Shown here: piece after piece, positions 34,748-44,068 of the stretch | Position numbering within the stretch: the first letter of the stretch is position 1 | How the letters are laid out: every line of letters starts with the position of its first letter | Source of the DNA: Microbacterium sp. SORGH_AS_0428 | Lineage (GTDB): Bacteria; Actinomycetota; Actinomycetes; Actinomycetales; Microbacteriaceae | Direction of reading: 5' to 3' | DNA: 64,000 nucleotides | NCBI RefSeq assembly: GCF_031453615.1 | Contig: NZ_JAVIZT010000001.1 | Coordinates: 1,550,001-1,614,000 of the forward strand | The notes under the pieces: model-generated | What the model saw: the letters and a program-made list of their open reading frames with translations, nothing else | Databases searched by the model: none | What the model was told of the DNA's origin: nothing | Position numbers and translations under genes: made by a program

Positions 34748-35562
34748 AAGCCGAAGCCATGCACGAAGAGCCCCGACGGCACGACGCCGCCAAGCCCCTG
34801 ACGGGCTGGCGCGTTCTCGTGCCCCGTGGCGGCCCCTGGGGCGACGGGGTGGCAGCGACGCTGCGTTCGCAGGGCGCCGTACCCGTGGTCGCTCCGCTCA
34901 TCAACTTCGCTCCGACCAATGACGAGCAGACGCTCGAAGCGGCTCTCGCCGACCTCGCCGCCGGTCGCTTCGACTGGGTCACCATGACCAGCGCGACCAC
35001 CGTCGATGTGCTCTTCGCGTACCGCGCCGTGATCCCCCCCTCCACCAAGGTCGCCGCCGTCGGCGAGACCACCGCGGCAGCGTTGCAGGCCGCCGGCTAC
35101 CGGGTCGACCTGGTGCCCGACCGCGACAACTCCGCGGCGGGCATGGCCGAGCAGATGATCGCGCTCGAGCCCGACCCGCGCCGCATCCTGACGCTGCGCA
35201 GCGAGATCGCCAAGCCCGTGCTGACCCGCAAGCTCACCGAGGCCGGCCACGATGTGCGCAGCGTCGTCGCCTACCGCACGGTCGGCGTGCCGGTCACCGA
35301 GCGCATCGCCCACGACGTGGCATCGGGCCGGATCAATGCGATCCTCGTCACGAGCGGGTCGGTCGCAGAGCAGGTGCAGCTGCAGTTCCCCGACATCCCC
35401 GACTCGACGGTCATCGCCGCGATCGGCCCCCAGACGGCGAACGACGCACGCCGAGCGGGACTCGGCGTCTCGGTCGTCGCCGACCGCCAGACCGTCGACG
35501 CGCTCATCGAGGCGGTCTCGCACTTCGCGCTTCCGCACGCGGCCGACGAGTTCCAGCCGTGA
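34744..35562 (+). CDS. hemD: Uroporphyrinogen-III synthase
   Basis: Closes hydroxymethylbilane with inversion of ring D. 272 residues in two HemD lobes: [20 protein letters not shown] begins lobe one, [14 protein letters not shown] follows, and [10 protein letters not shown] and [17 protein letters not shown] are the matching parts of lobe two. This weakly conserved family is recognised mainly from order and position. ATGA overlap with hemC and GTGA overlap with hemB. Confidence 0.88.
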   Translation: MKAEAMHEEPRRHDAAKPLTGWRVLVPRGGPWGDGVAATLRSQGAVPVVAPLINFAPTNDEQTLEAALADLAAGRFDWVTMTSATTVDVLFAYRAVIPPSTKVAAVGETTAAALQAAGYRVDLVPDRDNSAAGMAEQMIALEPDPRRILTLRSEIAKPVLTRKLTEAGHDVRSVVAYRTVGVPVTERIAHDVASGRINAILVTSGSVAEQVQLQFPDIPDSTVIAAIGPQTANDARRAGLGVSVVADRQTVDALIEAVSHFALPHAADEFQP

Positions 35563-36542
35563 GCTTTCCCGCACATCGCCTGCGCAGGCTCCGCCAGTCC
35601 CCCGCCGTCCGGCGCCTGGTCCGCGAGACGCATCTGGCGCCCTCGCAGCTCGTGCTGCCGATGTTCGTGCGCGAGGGGCTGAGCGAGCCGCAGCCGATCG
35701 GCTCCATGCCGGGCGTGGTGCAGCACTCGCTCGACTCGCTGCGTCGCGCGGCGGCGGATGCGGCGGCAGCCGGGGTCGGCGGAGTGATGCTGTTCGGTGT
35801 GCCGGCCGTCCGCGACGCCATGGGCTCCGGGGCGGACGACCCCGACGGCATCCTGAACGTCGCCACGGCGGCACTCGTCGCGGAGGTCGGCGATGCCCTC
35901 GTCGTCCAGAGCGACCTGTGCCTGGACGAGTTCACCGATCACGGCCACTGCGGCGTACTCACCGCGCAGGGCGCTGTCGACAACGACGCCACCCTCGAAC
36001 GCTACGCGGCGATGGCCATCGCGCAGGCCTCCGCCGGCAGCCACCTGCTGGGGCTGTCGGGGATGATGGACGGCCAGGTCGGCCACGTCCGCGCCGCCCT
36101 GGACGCGGAAGGCTTCACCGACACGATCCTCCTCGCCTACGCGGCGAAGTACGCGGGCGCCTTCTACGGCCCGTTCCGCGAGGCCGTCGACTCCCAGCTG
36201 AAGGGCGACCGCCGCACCTACCAGCTCGACCCCGGCAACGGCCGCGAGGGCGTGCGCGAGGCCGTCGTCGACGTCGCCGAAGGCGCCGACATCGTCATGG
36301 TCAAGCCCGCGCTGCCCTACCTCGACGTGCTCGCGGACGTGCGCGCATCCGTCGAGGTCCCGGTGTGGGCGTATCAGGTGTCAGGCGAGTACGCGATGAT
36401 CGAGGCCGCTGCCGCACACGGCTGGATCGACCGCCGGGGCGCCATCACCGAGTCGCTGCTGGGCATCCGCCGTGCCGGCGCCGACGCCATCCTCACCTAT
36501 TGGGCGCTCGAGGCGGCCGCATGGCTGCGCGAGAGCCACTGA
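35559..36542 (+). CDS. hemB: Delta-aminolevulinic acid dehydratase (porphobilinogen synthase)
   Basis: Condenses two 5-aminolevulinates to porphobilinogen. 327 residues. Metal-site segment [14 protein letters not shown] has the Cys-Asp-Cys pattern, intermediate between zinc and magnesium forms, which I believe is common in actinobacteria. Catalytic lysines are in [16 protein letters not shown] and [12 protein letters not shown], and YQVSGEYAM is also typical. GTG 35559 overlaps the hemD stop. Confidence 0.94.
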   Translation: MSFPAHRLRRLRQSPAVRRLVRETHLAPSQLVLPMFVREGLSEPQPIGSMPGVVQHSLDSLRRAAADAAAAGVGGVMLFGVPAVRDAMGSGADDPDGILNVATAALVAEVGDALVVQSDLCLDEFTDHGHCGVLTAQGAVDNDATLERYAAMAIAQASAGSHLLGLSGMMDGQVGHVRAALDAEGFTDTILLAYAAKYAGAFYGPFREAVDSQLKGDRRTYQLDPGNGREGVREAVVDVAEGADIVMVKPALPYLDVLADVRASVEVPVWAYQVSGEYAMIEAAAAHGWIDRRGAITESLLGIRRAGADAILTYWALEAAAWLRESH

Positions 36543-36618
36543 GACCGCACCCGACCCGTCCGCATCCCCTGCGGACCGGACCGCACCGGGCGCGGCGAGA
36601 TCCCCGGAAGGACGAGTC

Positions 36619-37947
36619 ATGACCGACCGCAACGACGAACTCTTCGCGCACGCCCGCGAGGTCATCCCGGGCGGCGTGAACTCGCCCGTGCGCGCCTACG
36701 GCTCGGTGGGCGGGGCGCCGCGCTTCCTCGCGTCGGCCTCGGGCCCGTACGTGACGGATGCGGCGGGCCGGCGGTATGTGGATCTCGTGGCGTCGTGGGG
36801 CCCGGCACTGCTCGGTCACGCGCACCCCGAGGTCGTCGCGGCCGTGCAGGAGGCGGCGGCGCGAGGGCTCTCCTTCGGCGCGCCGACGGAGGCCGAGGTC
36901 GAGCTGGCCGCGCTGATCGCCGACCGAGTGCGCGTGGGTGAGGCCGCACCGATCGACCGCGTACGCCTCGTCTCCACCGGCACCGAGGCGACGATGACCG
37001 CCATCCGGCTCGCCCGCGGCTACACGGGTCGCGACCTGCTGGTGAAGTTCTCCGGCCACTACCACGGCCACTCCGACGGGCTCCTCGCGGCGGCGGGCTC
37101 CGGCGTCGCGACGCTCGCGCTTCCCGGCTCCGCGGGCGTGCCCGCCCCCATCGCGGCCCAGACGCTCGTGATCGACTACAACGACCTCGCTCAGGTGCAC
37201 GAAGTCTTCGCGGTGCACGGTGACCGCATCGCCGCGGTCATCGTCGAGGCCGCCGCCGCCAACATGGGCGTCGTCCCTCCCGCGCCGGGCTTCAACGCCG
37301 CTCTCGCCGACATCGCCCATCGGCACGGGGCACTGCTGATCCTCGACGAGGTGCTGACCGGCTTCCGCGTGCACCCGGCCGGATTCTGGGGACTGCAGCA
37401 GGATGCGGGCGAGCGCTACACCCCCGACATCCTCACCTTCGGCAAGGTCGTCGGCGGAGGGATGCCGCTCGCCGCCCTCGGCGGCCGCGCCGAGGTGATG
37501 GACACCCTCGCCCCGGTGGGGCCGGTGTACCAGGCGGGCACCCTGTCGGGAAACCCGCTCTCGGTCGCGGCAGGCCTCGCGACGCTCCGGCTCGCCACCG
37601 GCGAGGTGTACGCCCGCGTCGACGCCGCCGCATCCACCGTGGCGACGGCACTGTCGGGTGCACTCGCGCAGGCGGGCGTGACGCACGCCGTGCCGCGCGC
37701 CGGTTCGCTGTTCGGCGTGGCCTTCCTCCCGGAGGCGCCGCTGTCCTACGCCGCCGCGCAGACGCAGGAGGCATGGCGGTACCCGGCGTTCTTCCACGCG
37801 ATGCTGGATGCGGGTGTCTCACTGCCGCCGAGCGTGTACGAGGCGTGGTTCCTGACTGCCGCGCACGACGATGACGCCCTGGCCGCGATGCTGGCAGCCC
37901 TGCCCGGCGCCGCACGCGCGGCGGCCGAAGCGCGGCCGCACGACTGA
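36619..37947 (+). CDS. hemL: Glutamate-1-semialdehyde 2,1-aminomutase
   Basis: PLP enzyme that turns glutamate-1-semialdehyde into 5-aminolevulinate, acting on the product of HemA. 442 residues. [14 protein letters not shown] at the start, [16 protein letters not shown] for phosphate binding, [11 protein letters not shown], and the PLP lysine K276 in [25 protein letters not shown] precedes the ATG. Last gene of the haem operon; 76 bases separate it from hemB. Confidence 0.94.
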   Translation: MTDRNDELFAHAREVIPGGVNSPVRAYGSVGGAPRFLASASGPYVTDAAGRRYVDLVASWGPALLGHAHPEVVAAVQEAAARGLSFGAPTEAEVELAALIADRVRVGEAAPIDRVRLVSTGTEATMTAIRLARGYTGRDLLVKFSGHYHGHSDGLLAAAGSGVATLALPGSAGVPAPIAAQTLVIDYNDLAQVHEVFAVHGDRIAAVIVEAAAANMGVVPPAPGFNAALADIAHRHGALLILDEVLTGFRVHPAGFWGLQQDAGERYTPDILTFGKVVGGGMPLAALGGRAEVMDTLAPVGPVYQAGTLSGNPLSVAAGLATLRLATGEVYARVDAAASTVATALSGALAQAGVTHAVPRAGSLFGVAFLPEAPLSYAAAQTQEAWRYPAFFHAMLDAGVSLPPSVYEAWFLTAAHDDDALAAMLAALPGAARAAAEARPHD

Positions 37948-38120
37948 TCGGGTGACGAGGTGACCGAGCGCAGCGGCAGCTGCGCGGTCGGCAGATCCGA
38001 GCGTTCCTCGACGACGAGGCGAACAATACCGCTCCGCGGACAACCTGTTGACAGCCTCTTCGGCTCCTCGTCGGTTGGGTAGCATCATGCGGACGCCGTT
38101 CGGCGAGGGAAGGAACCCGC

Positions 38121-38552
38121 ATGGAAGACGCCGCGCAGATCCTCACCGCGATCGCCGCCCAGATGGAGCGCGCGAAGGAGATGTCCAACGTCGCTCAGGA
38201 GTTGGCGGGAGAGCTGGCGAAGCTGCGCGGGGTGGGCGCCAGCGATGACCGAGAAGTCGTCGTGACCGCCGACCATCAGGGCATCGTCCTCGACATCCGG
38301 GTGAACGATGAAGCGCTCGCTGCCGGCGGCGAGCGCATCGCGGCGATGGTGATGACCGCGACGTCGCGGGCCATCGAGGACGTCCAGGCGCAGGCGGCGC
38401 CGTTGCAGGCCGCGATCCTCCAACCCGACCTGCCGCCGATGCGGACGGATCTCGGCGACAAACTCGACGAGCTGTACGACCTGGCCCAGGAGATCGATGC
38501 ACGGACGAGGCGCGCCGACGGCGCTGCCCCGAGTGAGGAGGGACGTTCATGA
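38121..38552 (+). CDS. YbaB/EbfC-family protein, T7SS locus 2
   Basis: 143 residues in the YbaB layout: helix 1-35, beta stretch REVVVTADHQGIVLDIRVND, helix, then an acidic tail. GAGGGAAGG is well placed before the ATG. It begins a module with the same order as 11217-13260 (YbaB-like, EspC-like, large helical protein), which argues for a secretion-linked role. Overlaps the next gene by ATGA. The 173 bases before it contain TTGACA at 38048 but no well-spaced -10 box. Confidence 0.7.
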   Translation: MEDAAQILTAIAAQMERAKEMSNVAQELAGELAKLRGVGASDDREVVVTADHQGIVLDIRVNDEALAAGGERIAAMVMTATSRAIEDVQAQAAPLQAAILQPDLPPMRTDLGDKLDELYDLAQEIDARTRRADGAAPSEEGRS

Positions 38553-38866
38553 CCAGACTCGACGTAGAGATCGCCGCGCTCGACGCGCATGGTCGAAAGA
38601 TCGGCGACGCCGCAGACCGCATCGGAGAAGTCTCCGGAGCGGCGCTGCAGTCGATCACGCTGGGCCCGCAGGCCTTCGGTCTCATCTGCTCGTTCCTCGT
38701 GCCGGTCGTCATGACGCAACAGGCGGCGGCGTTGGCGGCCATGAACGCGATAAGTGCGGCCGTCCGCGCGGAGGGCGCAGCCATCGGCGTGACGGCCGCG
38801 GGCTATCGTGCGGCGGACTCGGAACTCGCCCACAAGATCGCCGAACTCCTGGACCTGGACGGTTGA
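38549..38866 (+). CDS. EspC-like type VII secretion target protein
   Basis: 105 helical residues. The central stretch LGPQAFGLICSFLVPV (38-53) matches AFGVLCSFLVP of the protein at 11630-11947. The C-terminal Y86-R-A-A-D90 is a proper YxxxD export signal. Sits between a YbaB-like gene and a large helical protein, the espC position of an espACD-like group. Confidence 0.7.
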   Translation: MTRLDVEIAALDAHGRKIGDAADRIGEVSGAALQSITLGPQAFGLICSFLVPVVMTQQAAALAAMNAISAAVRAEGAAIGVTAAGYRAADSELAHKIAELLDLDG

Positions 38867-38867
38867 C

Positions 38868-39728
38868 ATGTCTGATCTGATCGTCGCCGCATCCTACGAG
38901 GGCGTCAGCGGTGCCGCCGTCCTCGAGGCCGTCCCCGTCGCCGGCAAGGTCGCATCCATGGCCGAGGCGTTCGGAGACGGCAACATCGGCTCCGGCATCA
39001 TCAACGCCGGGGGCGCCGCTCTCGACGTGGTGGGGATGCTCGCCAATCCGATCGCCACCCTCGCGTCCTCGTGCGCCTCGTTCCTCCTCGACTACATGCC
39101 TCCGCTGCATCAGGCTCTCGAGATGCTCACCGGCAGCCCCGAGATGGTGCGCGCCATGGCGGCGACCTGGGACAACCTCGCTCAGGCTCTGCAGGAGGTG
39201 GCGCAGCAGCGCGAGGCCGCGCTGCAGACGCTGCTCAGCAGTTGGGAAGGCGTCGTCGCCGACGTGTACGAGAAGACCGCCCAGGCACTCAGCCAGGTCG
39301 TGGCCACCGTGGGTACGGCATCCACGTCGGTCGCCAACGGCCTTCGCATGGCGGCGATGGTGGTGGAGATCGTCTACGAGATCGTCAAGGGCATCATCTC
39401 CGACCTCGTCGGACAGCTCATCCAGGCGGTCGTCGTCGCGCTCGCGACGGTCGGCGTCGGCATCCCTGTCGTCGTCACGCAGTGCACGACCTTCATCGCC
39501 CGCAAGGCGCCTCAGGTTCTCCGCTGGATCGAGAAGATCCAGGAGGTCGCCAAGCAGATCGATGAGGCGGTCTCGAGCCTGACGCAGTTCCAGAAGGTGC
39601 TGCACGGCAGGGTCGAAGCGGTCAACGGCGCGCTCTCCGCGGTGAAGACCTTCGACGTCAGCGCGATCAACCTCGTCTCGATCGTGCAGTCGATCGACAC
39701 CGCGGCCAACAACAGTCAGGAGAAGTGA
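38868..39728 (+). CDS. EspA-like helical protein, toxin-less paralogue
   Basis: 286 residues, helical, with hydrophobic stretches at about 30-80 and 165-205. It parallels residues 1-250 of the protein at 11944-13260: ATWDNLAQAL versus TWSNIQTQL, VANGLRMAAMVVEIVYEIVKGI versus a STGLQMASTIVQVVHDLVRDV-type stretch, and VGVGIPVVVTQCTT versus VGLATPVVIGQVTT. It ends where that protein's hinge begins and has no effector domain. It is therefore a bare delivery or scaffold version. Only one base separates it from the EspC-like gene. Confidence 0.6.
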   Translation: MSDLIVAASYEGVSGAAVLEAVPVAGKVASMAEAFGDGNIGSGIINAGGAALDVVGMLANPIATLASSCASFLLDYMPPLHQALEMLTGSPEMVRAMAATWDNLAQALQEVAQQREAALQTLLSSWEGVVADVYEKTAQALSQVVATVGTASTSVANGLRMAAMVVEIVYEIVKGIISDLVGQLIQAVVVALATVGVGIPVVVTQCTTFIARKAPQVLRWIEKIQEVAKQIDEAVSSLTQFQKVLHGRVEAVNGALSAVKTFDVSAINLVSIVQSIDTAANNSQEK

Positions 39729-39733
39729 CGCGA

Positions 39734-40165
39734 ATGACCGACATCCCTGGCTCCTCCGGCGTCCCGCTCGACATCCAGCAGCTCGTCGCGCAGCATCTGG
39801 CTCAGTACCAGCAGCTCGCGGCCCGCGCCGAAGCCGCCGAGCGCGTCACGGAGCATCTGGCCGAGCTGGGCGCGACGGCATCCTCACTGCGCAACGAGGT
39901 CACGGTCTCCGTGTCGCCCTCGGGCCTGCTCTCCGACGTGCGCATCAGCGAGGCCGCGGTGAATCTGGGGGCTGCGGGGTTGTCGCACCTGCTGATGACG
40001 ACACTGCGTCAGGCCCTCGTCACGCTCGAGGAGAATGCGGTGCAGGCGATGGAGGACGCTGAGGGCGGCGAGATCGCTGCGGCGACGCTCGCCGAGATCC
40101 GCACCGGCCTCTCCGGGCCGCTCGCCGCACTCGATCAAGACGGAACCGACATCCGCCTGAACTAG
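39734..40165 (+). CDS. Second YbaB/EbfC-family protein of locus 2
   Basis: 143 residues: N-terminal Gln/Ala helix (QQLVAQHLAQYQQLAARAEA), beta stretch NEVTVSVSPSGLLSDVRISE, then a helix and acidic tail. ATG 39734 has AGGAG 11 bases upstream; a GTG at 39725 is a weaker alternative. It closes the module, giving YbaB proteins on both sides of the EspC/EspA-like pair. It converges on the WXG100 gene, six bases away. Confidence 0.65.
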   Translation: MTDIPGSSGVPLDIQQLVAQHLAQYQQLAARAEAAERVTEHLAELGATASSLRNEVTVSVSPSGLLSDVRISEAAVNLGAAGLSHLLMTTLRQALVTLEENAVQAMEDAEGGEIAAATLAEIRTGLSGPLAALDQDGTDIRLN

Positions 40166-40171
40166 CCCGCG

Positions 40172-40459
40172 TCAGAACGACGCGGCGAGAGTGCGCTCGT
40201 TCTCCGCGAATCCCGACCCCGCCCCTTCCAGGACCTTCGAGTAGGCCGACAGCTTCGTCTGCATGGACCGCATCTGGCTCTCCCAGTGCGTGCGCATGGC
40301 GCGATAGGAGATGAACGCTTCGCCCTGCCAGCCGCCCTCCATGGCCGCCAGCTCGGTGTCCAGCCGGTCCAGCACCTCGCGGATCGCGGTGGATGCCGCC
40401 TCCACGACGGTCACCGACTGGGCGACTCGATCGAAGTCGATCATGATGCGTTCACTCAT
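40172..40459 (-). CDS. WXG100 protein
   Basis: 95 residues with the turn G-W44-Q-G46 between two helices (ESAT-6-like). No YxxxD at the C-terminus. No obvious WXG100 partner is adjacent, so it may be a homodimer or pair with a protein encoded elsewhere. Runs opposite to the module upstream and follows the unknown 317-residue gene by 81 bases. Confidence 0.8.
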   Translation of the reverse strand: MSERIMIDFDRVAQSVTVVEAASTAIREVLDRLDTELAAMEGGWQGEAFISYRAMRTHWESQMRSMQTKLSAYSKVLEGAGSGFAENERTLAASF

Positions 40460-40540
40460 GGATGGGCTCCCGGGCTGTTCGTTGCCCCAATTGTGGCAAG
40501 GATGCCGTTGCCGCGTCAGGGGGTTGCGGCCGGCGGTGGA

Positions 40541-41494
40541 TTACTTGCCTGCGAGCGTCGAGGCGACGGTGGCGACCGGCGATGCCGCCGGTGCGGGGCT
40601 GACGGGAGCCGAGCCGAACCGGAACCCGATCGAGATGCCGGATGCCGCCGGGGCCGCATCCTCGGGGCGCTCCCATACATCCACCGCGTCCCTGTGGCGC
40701 AGCACCACGGAGCTCTCGGCCGTCGGGGCGTCTTCCCACGGGATGCGCTGCAGGCCGTAACCCTGCCAGTCGCGCGCGACGAGGCGCTCATCGAGGCGCA
40801 GCGCGGCACCGTCCGCAGCCTCCACGGGAAACACCCCCGTTCCGGCGACGAGAGCGTCGGCGCGGTTCCACGCCCCCGCCGGCACGCGTTCGATCAGTCC
40901 CGCCAGCAGCTCCGCCCGACTCGCGATCTCCTGCGCGTCGGACGCCTCGGCACCGTAGGCGATCGCGTAGCCCGCGCGGATGACGAGCGTGCAGCGAGGC
41001 GGAGCCGTGGCCAGGAGTGCGACCACGTCGGGGGTCAGCAGATCCGTCGCGAAGGAAGGGACGAAGCCCTGCACGATCCAGCGCCCGCCCGTGTCGATCG
41101 GGATGGGCGGCAGACGCAGGCCGAGATCGTCACGCGCGGGAAGCGTCGCATCCTCGAGGCGGATCTCGGGCAGGACCCCTGGCAGCGTCATCCACACGGC
41201 ATGGGCCGTCGCGAGCCGCCCGTAAGGGGTGCCGCTGTTGGTCGTCCCGTAGGCGTATCCCACGAACCTCCCGGCCCGGAAGGTGTGCGAGCGCAACGCA
41301 CCCGACACGCTCTCGCTGATGCCGACCGTCCATATGCGGCCGTACGGCCGGGTCATGCGCAGGACCGCCTCCTGCACTTCGATCGGGGGCGGCGGAGCGG
41401 CGTCCTCCCACTGCCAGCCGTTCGCCAGCACCTGCGGCCGCATCTGTCGGCGGAGTTCGGCCTCGGCCTCGCGCTTCTTCTTCCCGAAAAGCAT
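40541..41494 (-). CDS. Unknown soluble protein in T7SS locus 2
   Basis: 317 residues. Begins with a basic FGKKKREAEAELRRQ helix. A region with alternating strands (RIWTVGISESVSGALRSHTF, GRFVGYAYGTTNS) and a helical middle (ASDAQEIASRAELLAGLIER) follow. There is no signal peptide and no membrane helix. Three tryptophan-containing motifs (NGWQWEDAAP, GRIWTVG, PWEDAP) stand out. I do not recognise it. It shares direction with the WXG100 gene and lies in a T7SS locus, so a chaperone or accessory role is possible. Confidence 0.6.
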   Translation of the reverse strand: MLFGKKKREAEAELRRQMRPQVLANGWQWEDAAPPPPIEVQEAVLRMTRPYGRIWTVGISESVSGALRSHTFRAGRFVGYAYGTTNSGTPYGRLATAHAVWMTLPGVLPEIRLEDATLPARDDLGLRLPPIPIDTGGRWIVQGFVPSFATDLLTPDVVALLATAPPRCTLVIRAGYAIAYGAEASDAQEIASRAELLAGLIERVPAGAWNRADALVAGTGVFPVEAADGAALRLDERLVARDWQGYGLQRIPWEDAPTAESSVVLRHRDAVDVWERPEDAAPAASGISIGFRFGSAPVSPAPAASPVATVASTLAGK

Positions 41495-41561
41495 GCGGGT
41501 AGCGTAACTCCGCCGCGCGACGCCCCGCGGAGCGCATCACACGCTCTGGGAGACTTGTCGG

Positions 41562-42530
41562 ATGACACAGAGCGAGCAGCCCCGGGTCGTCGTCATCGCG
41601 GGCGGCGTGGGCGGGTCCATGTTCAGCGAGGGCATGCGCGCGGAGCTGGCGCGCCGCGGCGCGGACGCTGCGACCATCATCGTCAACACCGGCGACGACC
41701 TGTGGCTGTCGGGCGTGCGCCTTCAGCCGGACATCGACTCCGTGCTCTACCGTCTCGCAGGCCAGAACGACATGGTGCGCGGCTGGGGACGCGCGGGCGA
41801 CACCGAGCGGGTGAACGAGGAGCTCCAGGCCTGGGGAGCCGGCTGGCCCTGGTTCACCCTCGGCGACCTGGACCTCGGCACGCACCTCGCTCGGACCGGG
41901 TGGCTGCGCGAGGGCGCGACGGTCTCCGAGGTGGTCGCGCGACTGTCGGAGCGTTGGCCGCTCGGGGTGCGTCTGCTGCCCATGACCGATGCCGAGGTCG
42001 ATACCCATGTGCTCCTCGAGGACGGCGGCCGACTCCACTTCCAGGAGTGGTGGACGCGCCACCGCGCCACCCTCGCGCCCCGCGCCTTCGAGAACCCCGG
42101 GATGGATGCGGCCGCCCCCGCGCCGGGCGTCGTCGAAGCCATCGCGCATGCCGACGTCGTCGTGCTCGCCCCCTCCAACCCTGTGGTCTCGATCGGTCCC
42201 GTGCTCGCCGTCCCCGGCATCCGCGAGGCACTGGCCGCGACCTCGGCACGGGTCGTCGGCGTCTCCCCGATCATCGGCGGGCGCGTCGTGCGGGGCATGG
42301 CCGACGTGTGCCTCACCGCGATCGGCGTCGAGACCTCCGCCGCGGCGGTGGCCGCCCACTACGGCAGCCGCGCGGCGGGCGGTGTGCTGGATGCGTGGCT
42401 GCTTGCGGAGGAGGATGCGGCGGCCGCGGCATCCGTGGGTGCGCTCGGTATCCGACCGGTCGTGGCGCCCCTGTGGATGCGCGATGTCGAAGCCACCCGC
42501 GCGATCGCTGCGGCGGCGCTGGGCGCCTGA
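41562..42530 (+). CDS. fbiA: 2-phospho-L-lactate/PEP transferase FbiA (CofD)
   Basis: Transfers the phospholactyl (or phosphoenolpyruvyl) group from the FbiD product to FO, giving F420-0 or its dehydro form. 322 residues. VVVIAGGVGGSMFSEGM is the N-terminal nucleotide loop, NTGDDLWLSGVRLQPDIDSVLY the FO/metal region (core TGDDLWLSGVRLQPD), and APSNPVVSIGPVLAVPGIREAL the conserved middle (core SNPVVSIGPVL). It sits alone inside the T7SS locus, 30 kb from the other F420 genes. Confidence 0.9.
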   Translation: MTQSEQPRVVVIAGGVGGSMFSEGMRAELARRGADAATIIVNTGDDLWLSGVRLQPDIDSVLYRLAGQNDMVRGWGRAGDTERVNEELQAWGAGWPWFTLGDLDLGTHLARTGWLREGATVSEVVARLSERWPLGVRLLPMTDAEVDTHVLLEDGGRLHFQEWWTRHRATLAPRAFENPGMDAAAPAPGVVEAIAHADVVVLAPSNPVVSIGPVLAVPGIREALAATSARVVGVSPIIGGRVVRGMADVCLTAIGVETSAAAVAAHYGSRAAGGVLDAWLLAEEDAAAAASVGALGIRPVVAPLWMRDVEATRAIAAAALGA

Positions 42531-42694
42531 TCGACGCGGGCGCGGAATCGTAGCGGTTCTGTGGACAATCCGCGCACGGGCGTCACGAGACGACGCCGGG
42601 CGTTACGCTGTCGAGACGTGAGAAGTGGGGGCGGCACGACGATGGCAGGCGCACACCGGGCGCCGCGGCGATGCACCGCGGCGGGAGGGCAGCA

Positions 42695-44068
42695 GTGACC
42701 ACGCCCGCCGACACCGAGGAACGCCGTCGGATCGCGATCGTCGACGGAGCCTCCCGCCACGATCTGCTCATCCCGCCCGCAGCGAGCATCGCCGACGCGC
42801 TCGCCAGTCTCGGCATCCGCCAGGAGGTCGGACGCGACGTGCTGCTCGAGGTCGACGGACGGGAAGTGAGCCCCCTGCTGCGGGTGGACGACCTCAGCGA
42901 CGGCACCGTGCTCGCGCTCGTCGACCTCTCGCAGAAGGTCAAGCAGGACCGCCGACGCCGCCGCGACCCCTCTCGCGGGGAGGCCCCCGGCGCCTGGTGG
43001 GTACTCGGCGGCATCGCGCTCGTGCTCGCGGTCTTCTCGCTCATCGCCCCCGACGCCGTCCGCGAGTCGCTGCGTTTCCCGCTGGCGGTCGCCATGGGTG
43101 CGTTCGCCGTCACCGCCGGCATGGCGCTCGCCGTGCGGGCGACGGGGGTCGCGAACGGCACGGACGCCGCGCTCGTCGCCGTCCTCACGCTGGCCTTCGC
43201 CGCGGGTGCCGGCATCGTGCCCGCGTTCCCGGCCGCGACCTCGACGCTGCAGGTGTTCGTCGGCCTGCTCTCGGCAGCCGTGCTCGCAGGCATGCTCGCA
43301 CTCGTGGGACGCCCCGCGGGGCTGCACGCGCGTCTCTCGGCCGCCACGACCCTGCTGCTCGTGCTGGCCGGGGTGTGGGGTTTCTCGCTCATCCTCTCGC
43401 TCCCGGTCTCCGCACCCACCGCCGTCACACTCGGCCTCGCTCCCGTCGCGCTGCGCATCCTGCTCGCCACCCTCGTCGACGTCCCGCCCGGAATCTTCAT
43501 CGACTACGAGCGCTACCAGACCACACGCTGGAGCGTGCGTCAGCAGTTGCCCGAGGAGATCCACTCCATCGGTGCCGCCGACGCGCGCGACCTCGTCGCG
43601 CGCTCCACCGGCCGACTCGTGGCCGGCACGTTCGTGCTGACGGTCGCCGTCGCCCTGAGCGCCCCGTTCGCGCTGCCGGACATGGACGATTTCGACCCGC
43701 TCGTGCTCTCGGGCCGCATCGCCCTGGCGATCACGGTCGTGCTCGCGCTCCTGCTCGGCGCACGCCGCTTCTCGGTGCCGCTGCTGCGCTGGCTGCCTCG
43801 ACTCGCCGCGGGCGCCGTGGCGGTCGTGATGGTGCTGACCGCCACCCGCGAGGCCAACCCCGTCCTGCTGACCGTTCTGGCGAGCATCCTCCTCGCTGTC
43901 GGCGCCGTCGCCGCGCTGGTCATCATCCCCACGAGCCGCGGCGCGCAGTCCCTGCGCTGGTCGAGGTTCGGAGACGTCATCGAATGGATCGCGATCGCAT
44001 TGTCGTTGCCCGCCGGCCTGCTCGCCGCCGATACCGTCGATATCCTGCGTGGAATGATGGGCGCATGA
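42695..44068 (+). CDS. EccD-like T7SS membrane protein (second copy)
   Basis: 457 residues. Residues 5-85 form a ubiquitin-like domain (RRRIAIVDGASRHDLLIPP through DGTVLALVDLSQ), followed by a basic QDRRRRRDPSR linker and about eleven membrane helices to the end. This is EccD layout but diverged from the copy at 18633-19973. GTG 42695 has GGGAGGG before it. ATGA overlap with the RDD-FHA gene shows it is in one operon with eccC, where an eccD would be expected. Confidence 0.75.
   Translation: MTTPADTEERRRIAIVDGASRHDLLIPPAASIADALASLGIRQEVGRDVLLEVDGREVSPLLRVDDLSDGTVLALVDLSQKVKQDRRRRRDPSRGEAPGAWWVLGGIALVLAVFSLIAPDAVRESLRFPLAVAMGAFAVTAGMALAVRATGVANGTDAALVAVLTLAFAAGAGIVPAFPAATSTLQVFVGLLSAAVLAGMLALVGRPAGLHARLSAATTLLLVLAGVWGFSLILSLPVSAPTAVTLGLAPVALRILLATLVDVPPGIFIDYERYQTTRWSVRQQLPEEIHSIGAADARDLVARSTGRLVAGTFVLTVAVALSAPFALPDMDDFDPLVLSGRIALAITVVLALLLGARRFSVPLLRWLPRLAAGAVAVVMVLTATREANPVLLTVLASILLAVGAVAALVIIPTSRGAQSLRWSRFGDVIEWIAIALSLPAGLLAADTVDILRGMMGA

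Noticed and set aside
31792..35874. A 1360-codon minus-strand open frame across the haem genes
   Set aside because: Runs opposite several well-supported genes (hemQ, hemC, hemD) and contains no recognisable motif; GC-rich DNA leaves such frames open.
35900..35960. Unusual Cys-Asp-Cys metal site in HemB
   Set aside because: Looks odd against zinc and magnesium types, but I believe the [12 protein letters not shown] form is normal in actinobacteria.
38048..38085. Promoter of the locus 2 YbaB module (TTGACA plus TAGCAT)
   Set aside because: The two boxes are 26 bases apart, too far for one promoter; no better -10 box was found.
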